Source: F23-D06 sp963620035
GTDB taxonomy: Bacteria > Bacteroidota > Bacteroidia > Bacteroidales > WCHB1-69
NCBI GenBank assembly: GCA_963620035.1
Contig: CAVEXN010000002.1
Span: 57,455-121,454, forward strand
Direction: 5' to 3'
DNA: 64,000 nucleotides
Below the pieces are notes generated by a model, which saw only the letters and a list, made by a program, of their open reading frames with translations, was not told where the DNA came from and did not search any database. Below, piece by piece: positions 1 to 12,354 of this stretch. Position numbers and translations under genes: made by a program. How positions within the stretch are numbered: position 1 is the first letter of the stretch; the number at the start of each line of letters is the position of its first letter.

Positions 1-1469
1 CCGTCGTGATTTCCGAAAAGGCAGTCACCGAAGACCTCTATACCTCTATCCACATAGAATCATTCACCCTCGAGGTGCGCGACACCAAACGGGGCATTGA
101 GGAACTCACCAACGATATTCCCAACGTCTCAAGCGAGGCAACCGCAGACCTTACCGCGGACGGTCTTATCCGCGTGGGGGCTGAGGTGAAAGAGGGCGAC
201 ATACTCATCGGAAAGATTACGCCCAAAGGAGAGTCATATCCGACACCGGAGGAGAAACTGCTCCGCGCCATCTTCGGCGACAAGGCCGGCGATGTCAAAG
301 ACGCTTCCCTCAAGGCACCCCCATCCATGAAAGGTGTGGTCATCGGCTCCAAATCATTGTCGCGTCTCATCAAAGACCGCAAGTCGAAAGCCAAAGACAA
401 GGACATCATCAATGAGATTGAGGAGCGTTACAAGGAAGAAACCGACCGTTTGCACGACGTGGCCGTTTCCAAGTTGTACAAGGTTCTCGAAGGCAAGATT
501 TCGCATAATATACACGACAATGCCAAGAACGTGATTGTGCCGAAAGGAACGAAATTCTCCCAGAAACTGCTCAATACGGTTGACTTCACCTCGGTCGCCA
601 TTTCCAAGTGGACGAATGATGCCAAGGTCAACGTGCTCGTTTCAGAGATTATCCGCAATTATTTGGTGTGTGAGAGAGAAATCAACGCCCGCAAGACGAG
701 GGAGATTTTTGATGCCACCATCGGCACCGAACTGCCGACAGGTATTGTGCAAATGGCAAAGGTTTATATTGCAAACAAACGTAAACTTCACATCGGAGAC
801 AAGATGGCAGGTCGCCACGGCAACAAGGGTTGTGTGGCCAAGATTGTTCGCAAGGAAGACCTTCCGTTCTTGGCAGACGGCCGCCCGGTTGACGTGGTGC
901 TGAACCCGCTGGGTGTGCCTTCCCGTATGAACCTCGGACAGATTTACGAGACTGTGCTGGGTTGGGCAGGCCGCAAGCTGGGCGTGAAATATGCCACACC
1001 GATTTTCGACGGCGCATCGCTTGACCAGATCAATGCCTTGATGAAAGAGGCTGGCCTTCCCGAAAACGGCAGCACGCAACTGTACGACGGGGAGACGGGT
1101 GAACCGTTCCACCAGAAAGCAACCGTCGGCTACATCTATTACTTGAAACTCCACCACATGGTTGACGACAAAATGCATGCCCGTTCTATCGGTCCCTATT
1201 CCTTGATTACGCAACAGCCCCTCGGCGGTAAGGCACAGTTCGGCGGTCAGCGTTTCGGTGAAATGGAGGTCTGGGCTATTGAAGCCTATGGCGCATCCAA
1301 TGTCTTGCAGGAAATCCTTACGGTGAAGTCGGACGATGTAGTAGGACGCGCCAAGACTTACGAGGCTATCGTGAAGGGCGACAACATGCCGAATGTCGGC
1401 ATCCCCGAATCCTTCAACGTGCTGGTGAACGAACTCCGCGGACTCGGTTTGGACATTAAATATGAATAA
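1..1469 (+). CDS. rpoB: RNA polymerase beta subunit, C-terminal part (5' truncated by window edge)
   Basis: About 488 C-terminal residues of the beta subunit of RNA polymerase, the catalytic partner of RpoC in transcription. The reading frame is open at base 1, so the gene starts before the window. Visible family landmarks are the PKGE/TPEEKLLRAIFG block near the start, the basic KMAGRHGNKG segment, NPLGVPSRMNLGQ (switch/clamp region), and GGKAQFGGQRFGEMEVWA near the end. The C-terminus (GLDIKYE) is a normal length. rpoC follows after 28 bp, as in the standard rpoBC operon. No frameshift is seen. The identification is very secure. Confidence 0.98.
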   Translation, partial: VVISEKAVTEDLYTSIHIESFTLEVRDTKRGIEELTNDIPNVSSEATADLTADGLIRVGAEVKEGDILIGKITPKGESYPTPEEKLLRAIFGDKAGDVKDASLKAPPSMKGVVIGSKSLSRLIKDRKSKAKDKDIINEIEERYKEETDRLHDVAVSKLYKVLEGKISHNIHDNAKNVIVPKGTKFSQKLLNTVDFTSVAISKWTNDAKVNVLVSEIIRNYLVCEREINARKTREIFDATIGTELPTGIVQMAKVYIANKRKLHIGDKMAGRHGNKGCVAKIVRKEDLPFLADGRPVDVVLNPLGVPSRMNLGQIYETVLGWAGRKLGVKYATPIFDGASLDQINALMKEAGLPENGSTQLYDGETGEPFHQKATVGYIYYLKLHHMVDDKMHARSIGPYSLITQQPLGGKAQFGGQRFGEMEVWAIEAYGASNVLQEILTVKSDDVVGRAKTYEAIVKGDNMPNVGIPESFNVLVNELRGLGLDIKYE

Positions 1470-1497
1470 GAATACAATAAAATATAAATTGTAAATC

Positions 1498-5802
<4,305 letters not shown>

Positions 5803-5832
5803 TAATCAAGAACATCAAAAAACAACAACAAT

Positions 5833-6141
5833 ATGTCTGAACAAGAAAGTGAACATAAAATAGAACTCAGCATTACAGACGAAGTTGCACACGGTGTGTA
5901 TTCTAATCTGGCTGTCATAACCCATTCCAACTCAGAGTTCATCATAGACTTTGCATCGCTAATGCCGGGCGGACCTAAGACTGCCGTCCGTTCAAGAGTA
6001 ATCATGACCCCTCAGAATGCTAAGCGACTGCTCCGGGCACTCTCCGAAAACATCTCAAATTTCGAGCAGAAGAACGGAGCCATTGACGACAATTCTTTAG
6101 GATCTTTCCCGCCCCTCATGAACGGAGGCGGTATGGCCTAA
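5833..6141 (+). CDS. DUF3467 family protein
   Basis: This 102-residue soluble protein follows rpoC after 30 bp and is the last gene of the rpoBC transcript, since a terminator lies 44 bp downstream. It has the look of DUF3467: a beta-rich N-terminal half (HGVYSNLAVITHS, FIIDFA, LMPGGP) and an alpha-helical segment with MTPQNAKRLLRAL near residues 60-75. It lacks a signal peptide and membrane segments. The family commonly sits directly behind rpoC in Bacteroidales, which suggests a transcription-linked role. I know of no assigned biochemical function. Confidence 0.85.
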   Translation: MSEQESEHKIELSITDEVAHGVYSNLAVITHSNSEFIIDFASLMPGGPKTAVRSRVIMTPQNAKRLLRALSENISNFEQKNGAIDDNSLGSFPPLMNGGGMA

Positions 6142-6185
6142 ACGTATCGGAAACGTTCAAATTTCTGTATTATAAATGATGATGA

Positions 6186-6212
6186 GGGCAGGTTCACACC
6201 TGCCCTTTTTTT
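6186..6212 (+). terminator. Rho-independent terminator of the rpoBC-DUF3467 operon
   Basis: A perfect 8-bp stem (GGGCAGGT / ACCTGCCC) with a TCAC tetraloop is followed by seven T residues. It lies 44 bp after the DUF3467 stop codon and ends the rpoBC transcript here. In related genomes rpsL would be expected next. Confidence 0.9.
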
Positions 6213-6359
6213 GTATAAGTGTGAGGGATTATGGCACGATGAATTACGACAATCATCTTATGATATACAGGTGCGGCATAAAGGTTTCATCCCGGTTCAC
6301 CATATAAAGCAGAACGTTGTTTTTTTTTCTGAATATCAAACGGCAAAACGTTTTTTTTT

Positions 6360-6367
6360 TACTTTTG
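6360..6367 (+). promoter_or_regulatory. Bacteroidota -7 promoter element (TACTTTTG)
   Basis: TACTTTTG matches the TAnnTTTG consensus of the phylum's primary sigma factor. It lies 70 bp before the DUF4328-like gene, within an otherwise gene-free, AT-rich stretch (6213-6437). A clear TTTG -33 element at the ideal distance is not obvious. Confidence 0.55.
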
Positions 6368-6437
6368 CCACTATGCTTTATTTTAGTATTTTCCGAATGT
6401 AAAAATTTGATAATTAGTAACATAAACCGTTTATAAG

Positions 6438-7409
6438 ATGAAAAAAATTACCGACAATTCTTTGTGGAGCAAACTGACAATGGTAGTAAATGCCGTATTA
6501 GTGCTTTTCTTTGTCCTTTCTATGGTCTTCTTGTTGAAGTTTGACAAGACGAATGTCAAGGTTGTGGAGGCAAGGCCAAATTATGAGAAGTCATTCGAGA
6601 ATTTCACTATGGCCCAGCATCCGCTCAAGCAGGACAGCGCTGAAGTTGCCTATTATCAGTATAAACTCGATACCTTACAGGAGAGACTTGCAACGGCGCC
6701 AAAGGACGTAAAGAAAACTTTGGAAGAGAATATTTCAGTAACCAAGAAAACCCTTTCAGAAAAACAAAAAAAGTACGAAGACCGCATCAACGCAATCCGG
6801 GAGCAGAAAGCCATCTATACCCCTGTGAAAGCCGAGTGGGACGAGTTGAACGTTGCCAACGCCCAAACCAAATCCTCTTTCATAGCAATGGCTGTCATTA
6901 CGCTGGTGGTATTTATTGTAAAACTCTTCTTCTTTGCTACCTGGAACTACAAAAATTCGCTCAATATTCATCAGGCGGCCAAATGGATGTCAAAGGGTAT
7001 GCCCGCATGGATGTCGTACGTCGGTTGGATTATCCCGGTCTATAACCTTGTCAAACCGCTTTCTTTCTTCAAAGAAGTCTGGCAAGAGACGGACTACATC
7101 CTTGAAGACAGAAACATTGTGAAGATTCCTACAGAAAAAAAAGAGAAAATGGTGGACAACAGCGAACTGCACATCGGCATTTGGTGGGGGCTTCTGCTCA
7201 TCAGTGTATGGTTGATGAATTTCATCCTCTTCAAGACGTTTTTTGCCGAAGGCCCCTTGTTTTTGAAAACGAACCATAGCAATGTGGCTGTCGTGGCCAT
7301 TATTATTATGGTGCTTTGCCTGGCCGAAGAGATTAACCTGATTCTGAAATACAACAAGAAAAACAAAATGCTAGCCCAAAACGCTGACAAGTTAGAGGCA
7401 GGCAAGTAA
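6438..7409 (+). CDS. DUF4328-like multi-pass membrane protein
   Basis: This 323-residue inner-membrane protein is transcribed alone. Hydrophobic segments are visible at about residues 12-34, 149-170, 188-206, 246-266 and 281-303. Between the first two lies a charged segment (about 55-125) with heptad character, probably a coiled coil. The MPAWMSYVGWIIPVYNLVKP block around residues 187-206, followed by a tryptophan-containing helix, resembles the core of DUF4328, which pairs W..W..P....L.P motifs. No catalytic motif is seen and the function is unknown. A promoter lies upstream and a terminator downstream, so it forms its own transcription unit. Confidence 0.6.
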   Translation: MKKITDNSLWSKLTMVVNAVLVLFFVLSMVFLLKFDKTNVKVVEARPNYEKSFENFTMAQHPLKQDSAEVAYYQYKLDTLQERLATAPKDVKKTLEENISVTKKTLSEKQKKYEDRINAIREQKAIYTPVKAEWDELNVANAQTKSSFIAMAVITLVVFIVKLFFFATWNYKNSLNIHQAAKWMSKGMPAWMSYVGWIIPVYNLVKPLSFFKEVWQETDYILEDRNIVKIPTEKKEKMVDNSELHIGIWWGLLLISVWLMNFILFKTFFAEGPLFLKTNHSNVAVVAIIIMVLCLAEEINLILKYNKKNKMLAQNADKLEAGK

Positions 7410-7445
7410 GATTTCAGAGTAAGTCTTAAAAAGAGTAACGAAAGA

Positions 7446-7480
7446 GGGAAGTGCTGAATAACAACACTTCCCCTTTTTTT
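7446..7480 (+). terminator. Rho-independent terminator after the DUF4328-like gene
   Basis: The 8-bp stem GGGAAGTG / CACTTCCC (7446-7453 with 7465-7472) has an 11-nt loop, and T residues run from 7474 to 7480. It lies 36 bp after the stop codon of the plus-strand gene and faces the convergent vsr gene. Confidence 0.85.
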
Positions 7481-7541
7481 CGGGTGCTGCCGCAGTTGCC
7501 GGTGCTGCAGCTATGGATCATAAACGGAAATACGAGGAGTG

Positions 7542-8066
7542 TTACGTATCGAGGCGGTAAGGCATAGATGCTTCGGCGGCAATGTTGAGTTCGTCAGTCT
7601 CTTTTTCCTTTCCTTTGCGTCGCGGAAACCGTTGCAGTCCGTTTCCGCCAATATTGTCACGCAACGTCTTTTCCAAAGATGCCAGAGTCTGTTCACGCAT
7701 GTTCTTCTTCAGTTCACACTCCCATATGGTAATGCATCTCCAACCCATTTCTGCAAGCAACCTGAGTTCTTCCTCATCTCGTTTGCGATTGCGCTCTATC
7801 TTGTTTTTCCAGAAGTCTGGGTGCGACTTTGGCAGCACAAATCCCTTGCATCCTTCGTGGCCGTGCCAGAAGCAGCCGTTGATGAAGACGATTGTGCGGT
7901 ATTTGCGCAACACAATATCGGGATGCCCGGGCAGCCGGGCATCGTTAACGCGGTAACGGAAGCCTTGCGCAAAAAGGAAACGCCGCACTAACATCTCCGG
8001 CCGGGTGTTTTTGCCGTGAATCGCCGCCATACAGCGGCTGCGCTGTTCTTTGGTCATCCTGTCCAT
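7542..8066 (-). CDS. vsr: Very short patch repair endonuclease (Vsr)
   Basis: This 174-residue DNA endonuclease nicks 5' of the T in T:G mismatches that arise when 5-methylcytosine deaminates. The Vsr signature is clear: TRPEMLVRRFLF, then LPGHPDIV with the catalytic aspartate at 50, then INGCFWHGHEGC with His68 and His70, and the PKSHPDFWKNKI block. I chose the ATG at 8066 because the family begins with MDRMTKEQRSRCM; the longer open frame up to 8153 adds 29 residues without family similarity. Vsr normally accompanies a cytosine-5 methyltransferase, but none is encoded in this window. The gene stands alone behind uvrC. Confidence 0.93.
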   Translation of the reverse strand: MDRMTKEQRSRCMAAIHGKNTRPEMLVRRFLFAQGFRYRVNDARLPGHPDIVLRKYRTIVFINGCFWHGHEGCKGFVLPKSHPDFWKNKIERNRKRDEEELRLLAEMGWRCITIWECELKKNMREQTLASLEKTLRDNIGGNGLQRFPRRKGKEKETDELNIAAEASMPYRLDT

Positions 8067-8304
8067 CGTGCAATTGTTTATGGCTCGCGAAGCGTTGGCT
8101 GTCAATGCTGCAAAAATACGAAAACGTAATAAACCAAAATGCAGATTATTCAATCAGCTGATTGTCAATGGTTAATGCTGATTGTTCATAACTTTTTGTG
8201 CCCGGCATTATACTTGAAGATGTTGCTGTTCGGAAAAAACTGCTGATGCTGGCAGAACAGGTATGGGGAAAAATCGGACGGAAAGTGACATTGTGTGGGA
8301 CTTG

Positions 8305-8414
8305 CCAGCCGCACTCCGAGCCAATGTAGCCTCGAAGAGGCTCAACAAGTCGAGTACGGAACAATATGCGTAACGCCTCTTTCAGAACTTAGAGTTTAGA
8401 ACTTAGAGTTTAGA
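8305..8414 (-). repeat. Diverged, partial third copy of the structured non-coding repeat
   Basis: Read on the minus strand, this stretch shares with the repeats at 33201 and 35316 the order TTTAGA-rich tract, GTTACGCATA, TGTTCC, the hairpin AGCCTC-loop-GAGGCT (8328-8342 here) and TTGGCTCGG. Similarity fades after about 8305. It lies in the 433-bp gap between vsr and uvrC, which holds no convincing gene. Confidence 0.65.
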
Positions 8415-8487
8415 GTTTGGTTGAGAGAGCTCAAATGGCAATTGTTGAATTGGGAATTAAGCGTAGCTCCTCTAAAATCTAAGTTCC
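8384..8487. repeat. TTTAGA-type tandem and inverted repeats
   Basis: A 14-nt unit (AGAACTTAGAGTTT) occurs twice in tandem at 8384-8414. A near-perfect inverted partner lies at 8471-8487, whose reverse complement GGAACTTAGATTTTAGA differs from AGAACTTAGAGTTTAGA at two positions. The whole could fold as a long hairpin just downstream of uvrC. Related TTTAGAA tracts begin the repeats at 33201 and 35316. Confidence 0.7.
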
Positions 8488-8499
8488 AAAGTCTAAAAA

Positions 8500-10290
8500 C
8501 TATTGTCCTTCTTGATTTTGCAAGTATTGTCGTAAGGCTTGGGCCTTGGCGGGGCCTATGGTTTCGGTCAAGGCCTGGTCTGAGGCGCGGCGTATGCCTG
8601 CCACGCTTTTGAATGTGGAGAGGAGACGTTGCTTGAGCACAGGTCCGATGCCTGGCGCTTGGTCCAACACCGAGGCAATGCCGGCTTTGCTGCGGCGCTT
8701 GCGGTGGTGGGTGATGCCGAAATGGTGTACCTCGTCACGCACCTGTTGCAGCAGTTTCTGGGCTTCCGACTTCTTGTCGATGTATACGGGGTATTCGTCG
8801 CCCACTTTGTAGATGTCCTCGAGCCTTTTGGCGATGCCCACGGCCATAACACGGTCTTCGATGTGCAGCGCTTGCAGCGAACGGTAGGCAGCATTGAGTT
8901 GACCTTTGCCGCCGTCGATGACGATGAGGTCGGGCAGGGGCTTCTCCTCCTCCAGCAGCCGGTGGTAGCGGCGGTAGATGACCTCTTCCATTGTGGCAAA
9001 GTCGTCTGCTCCCACTACAGTCTTGATGTTGAAGTGGCGGTACTCGCGTTTGGCAGGCTTGCCGTCAATGAAGCAGACCATCGCACCGACGGGGTCGGTG
9101 CCTTGGGTGTTGGAATTGTCGAAGCACTCAATGTGGCGTGGCAGGCGGTTCATGCCCAAGGCCTGCTGCAAGGCTGCCAAAACACGTTGTCCACGTCGTT
9201 CGGGGTTTATCAGGTCTTGTCGCTTTTTCTTCTCTAAGAGGTGAAAATGGGCGTTCCGCCCGGCCAGTTCCAGCAACTTGCGTTTCTCGCCGCGTACAGG
9301 CACTTGGAATTTCCAGCCGTCGGGCTCGGTGGCGGGCATAAAGGGTACCAAAACGGTGGGAAACAGTCCCTCAAGCCGCTCTTTTATGTCGAGGATTCCC
9401 GACCATAGGATATCTTCGTCCTCCAAGCCCTCGGTATTGTCAACTTCAATGGTGTGTGCCTGCACTACGGCACCATCTACGATACGCAGAAAGGCCACGC
9501 AAGCGCATTTTTCTTCGGTTTCAAGTGCAAAAACGTCAAGGTCGGTGAGTTGGGGTTGCACCACCACCGAACGTGCCACAAAGTTCTCCAAGGTCTCAAT
9601 CTGTTGCTTTATCCTGCCCGCCTCTTCAAATTCCCATTTCCCGGCATGCTGCATCATCTCTTCTTTCAAGATCTGCACCACCTCTTTTCGGTTTCCTTTG
9701 ATGATGCTCAGGATTTTGGAGATGTTCTCCTGATACTGCTTTTCGGTGATGAGGCCGCAGCAGGGGGCAGCGCACTTCTTGAGCTGGTGCTGTATGCAAG
9801 GACGCTTGTTACGCACCAATTTGCGGCAGTTTCGCAGCGGAAACATATCGGTGATGGTGTCCAGCAGGATGTTCATCTGCTTTACGGACGAGTAGGGTCC
9901 GAAGAGGTGCATGCTGTCGGGGGCAGGGTGGCGCGTGGAAAAGATTCTCGGATAGTCTTCTTTGGTCACGGCTATCCAAGGGTACGACTTGTCGTCTTTG
10001 AGCAATATGTTGTAATGGGGCTTGAACTGCTTGATCATACTGTTTTCCAGCAGCAGGGCTTCCCACTCGGAGTCCACAATGGTGGTCTGGATGTCGCGTA
10101 TCTTAGACACGAGCAGCCGCACTTTAGCGGTGGCCGGTTCTTTGCTGAAATAGGAGGAGACGCGCCGCTTTAGCCGCTTGGCCTTGCCTACATAGATGAC
10201 GATGCCTTTCTCGTCCAGAAAACGGTACACGCCTGGCTTTTCGGGCAGCGAGCGGAGTATAAGCTTCAGGTTCTCTGCTGTCTCTTTCAT
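8500..10290 (-). CDS. uvrC: Excinuclease ABC subunit C
   Basis: This 596-residue nucleotide excision repair endonuclease makes both incisions around a lesion after UvrAB has bound. Domains in order are: GIY-YIG nuclease (about 15-95, with PGVYRFLD and VIYVGKAKRLKRRV), a cysteine-containing region (CAAPCCG near 150-160), the UVR domain that binds UvrB (about 200-235), the RNase H-like endonuclease (HIECFDNSNTQG, DLIVIDGGKGQ), and a C-terminal helix-hairpin-helix (APGIGPVLKQRLL). Length is normal. Its start overlaps the stop of the upstream transporter gene by 4 bp, indicating cotranscription and translational coupling. Confidence 0.98.
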   Translation of the reverse strand: MKETAENLKLILRSLPEKPGVYRFLDEKGIVIYVGKAKRLKRRVSSYFSKEPATAKVRLLVSKIRDIQTTIVDSEWEALLLENSMIKQFKPHYNILLKDDKSYPWIAVTKEDYPRIFSTRHPAPDSMHLFGPYSSVKQMNILLDTITDMFPLRNCRKLVRNKRPCIQHQLKKCAAPCCGLITEKQYQENISKILSIIKGNRKEVVQILKEEMMQHAGKWEFEEAGRIKQQIETLENFVARSVVVQPQLTDLDVFALETEEKCACVAFLRIVDGAVVQAHTIEVDNTEGLEDEDILWSGILDIKERLEGLFPTVLVPFMPATEPDGWKFQVPVRGEKRKLLELAGRNAHFHLLEKKKRQDLINPERRGQRVLAALQQALGMNRLPRHIECFDNSNTQGTDPVGAMVCFIDGKPAKREYRHFNIKTVVGADDFATMEEVIYRRYHRLLEEEKPLPDLIVIDGGKGQLNAAYRSLQALHIEDRVMAVGIAKRLEDIYKVGDEYPVYIDKKSEAQKLLQQVRDEVHHFGITHHRKRRSKAGIASVLDQAPGIGPVLKQRLLSTFKSVAGIRRASDQALTETIGPAKAQALRQYLQNQEGQ

Positions 10291-11213
10291 GATTTTCTGA
10301 CGGAATCACACGTGTGCGCCGGCAACATCCGGTCGTGATGCCAGATTTGCCAGCTGTTGAAGAGGTTCTGCCATATAGAGTAGAATGCCATGAATACGGA
10401 GGTGAGTGGGTTGAGGTAGGTGGTGGCGATCCAGATGCCCAAGGCGGCGTTTTTTTGTCCCATAAGCTGCCCTTCCCCGATGGGGTCGCCATGCTTTCTT
10501 CCGGAAAGTTTGCCTACGGAGAAATGGAAGATGCAGGTAAGCGCCGAAGCTATGGCAAGTGTCAGGATACTCAGTTCGTTGCCTTTGCCGTGCAGGAATA
10601 TGAAGTCGATAGTTTGTCCTAATGATATTAGCAGCAGCACCGCCCACAGATGAAAAGAATAGTCCTTGAAACGGCACAGGAAGTCGTTGCCTTTGCGCCA
10701 GACCGATTGCAGCAGGAGCACCAAAAAGAAAGGCAGGGCGATAGTGGGGGCTAATCGCTCCTGTATGAGAAGGAACGATTGCCAGAAGGTGAAATCCTGA
10801 TGCTTGCCGATGAAAGTGAAGTAGAACGGGGCAATGAGGGCTATCAGAAGGTTTCCCCAAACAGTGTATTCTGTCACGGATTCTCTGTTGGCGCCTAATA
10901 TGCAGGCAGTGGCCACTACGGAGCAAGCTACAGGACAGAGGATGCCTACCAATAGCCCTTCGGCGAGCAACTCGTTATGGAACAGTTTGGAGACGATGAA
11001 GTAGCAGGCGATGCTGGTGACGGTCTGGTATAGCATGATGCGGATGCTTGTGCGCGAAAGGTGCAGATGCCGTAAGTCCACTGCCGTGAAGTTGAGCAGC
11101 AGCATAAGGAAAATGAGGAACGGCGAAAGCCATGCCAGATATGCGCACCAATGGTGCAGGAACAGTCCCGCCAAAATGGCTGCCGGCAATACATAACTTC
11201 TGTATTTGGACAT
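10287..11213 (-). CDS. BASS-family-like integral membrane transporter
   Basis: This 308-residue protein is almost entirely hydrophobic, with about eight to ten predicted membrane helices. Features that suggest the bile acid:Na+ symporter (BASS/SBF) fold are the central segment GILCPVACSVVATACILGAN, which resembles the conserved P-x-A discontinuous helix, and a repeat of helix pairs on either side. The substrate cannot be read from sequence; family members carry bile acids, pantoate, pyruvate or similar organic anions. It lies between lptG (4 bp upstream) and uvrC (4-bp overlap), so all three are probably one transcript. The family call is moderately secure. Confidence 0.65.
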   Translation of the reverse strand: MSKYRSYVLPAAILAGLFLHHWCAYLAWLSPFLIFLMLLLNFTAVDLRHLHLSRTSIRIMLYQTVTSIACYFIVSKLFHNELLAEGLLVGILCPVACSVVATACILGANRESVTEYTVWGNLLIALIAPFYFTFIGKHQDFTFWQSFLLIQERLAPTIALPFFLVLLLQSVWRKGNDFLCRFKDYSFHLWAVLLLISLGQTIDFIFLHGKGNELSILTLAIASALTCIFHFSVGKLSGRKHGDPIGEGQLMGQKNAALGIWIATTYLNPLTSVFMAFYSIWQNLFNSWQIWHHDRMLPAHTCDSVRKS

Positions 11214-11217
11214 TTTT

Positions 11218-12345
11218 CTATTTTTGGGTGTTATGTAAGGATAGAATGGTGATGAAGATGAATATGATGTTGGGGATCCAAACCCCTAACACGGGTGGCA
11301 AACCGCCGGAAACGGAGAATACGGTGGACACCTGCTGCAGGAATATGAACGAAAAAGCAAAGCCCATGCCGACAAAGATGTGTACGCCAACGCCACGCCG
11401 GTTTTTACGTGAGGAGACACTTAATCCCAAAAAGGTCATGATGAATATGCCGACGGAGTTGGCAATGCGCTTGTGCTGCTCGATCTGGTAGTGCGCCACG
11501 AGGTTTGACCCGCGGACCTTTGCATCGGCAATGAAAGTCCGCAGCTGTTTGAACGACATAGTCTCGCTGATGAATACGTCTTGGCTGAAATTGCGCGGCT
11601 GAACGTTGAAGACGGTGTCCATCCGCTCGCCCGTGATGACATCCTCCGCATCGTCAATGATGGTGCGCACTGTGTAGTTGTACAAAACCCACCTGCCGGT
11701 GTCGGGGACATATTGGGCTTTTTTTGCCGTGATTTTCTTGTTCAGCGAGGTGCTGCCGAATTCTTCGTAAGTGAAGTCGAAACCGGCATTCTCATTGCGG
11801 CTCCAACGCTCTACATAAATGTAACTGTTGTCGGAATTCTTGACATGCAGGTTGTATGAAGAGACACTTTTCTTGCCGAAATAGGTGTATTTGAACTCGT
11901 TGAGCCGCGCATTGGTGTGCGGCACGATGAAGTTGGCCATCACAAGAGAGAGTATCATGATGATTAAAGCCCCAACAAAGTAGGGCACCATAAAACGGTA
12001 AAAACTGATGCCGTTGTCCAGTATGGAGATGATTTCGTTGTGCGACGAAAGCTTGGAGGTGAACCAGATTACGCTGATGAAAGTGAACAGCGGGATGAAC
12101 AGGTTGATGAAGTAGGGGATGAAGTTGAAGTAGTATCCGGTGATGATTTCTTTTACGGGGATGGCTTTGCTCATGAATCGCTGGATGTTTTCAGAGAGGT
12201 CGAAGATGATGATGATGGTCATCAGCAGGACAATGGCATAGACTACCGAGCCGAGGAATTTCCTCAGCAGGTAGGAGTCTATGATCTTCCATCCGGTAAG
12301 GTCGCAGAACCTTACGTGAAGCCTATGCCACCATCCTTTGACCAT
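11218..12345 (-). CDS. LptF/LptG family lipopolysaccharide export permease
   Basis: This 375-residue permease belongs to the YjgP/YjgQ family. Such proteins pair with LptB ATPase in the inner membrane to extract LPS and pass it to the periplasmic bridge. The layout is typical: two N-terminal helices (about 25-45 and 60-80), a third around 105-125, a large periplasmic beta-jellyroll domain (about 135-285) and C-terminal helices. The N-terminal DSYLLRKFLGSVVYAI block and SLVMANFIVPHTN are characteristic. Bacteroidota often have two such genes, and I cannot tell F from G here. It ends 4 bp before the downstream transporter gene. Confidence 0.9.
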   Translation of the reverse strand: MVKGWWHRLHVRFCDLTGWKIIDSYLLRKFLGSVVYAIVLLMTIIIIFDLSENIQRFMSKAIPVKEIITGYYFNFIPYFINLFIPLFTFISVIWFTSKLSSHNEIISILDNGISFYRFMVPYFVGALIIMILSLVMANFIVPHTNARLNEFKYTYFGKKSVSSYNLHVKNSDNSYIYVERWSRNENAGFDFTYEEFGSTSLNKKITAKKAQYVPDTGRWVLYNYTVRTIIDDAEDVITGERMDTVFNVQPRNFSQDVFISETMSFKQLRTFIADAKVRGSNLVAHYQIEQHKRIANSVGIFIMTFLGLSVSSRKNRRGVGVHIFVGMGFAFSFIFLQQVSTVFSVSGGLPPVLGVWIPNIIFIFITILSLHNTQK

Positions 12346-12354
12346 GCTGCCGTT

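Noticed and set aside
8146..8364. 72-codon minus-strand frame between vsr and uvrC
   Set aside because: It overlaps the diverged repeat copy; the open frame comes from the repeat and has no family signature.
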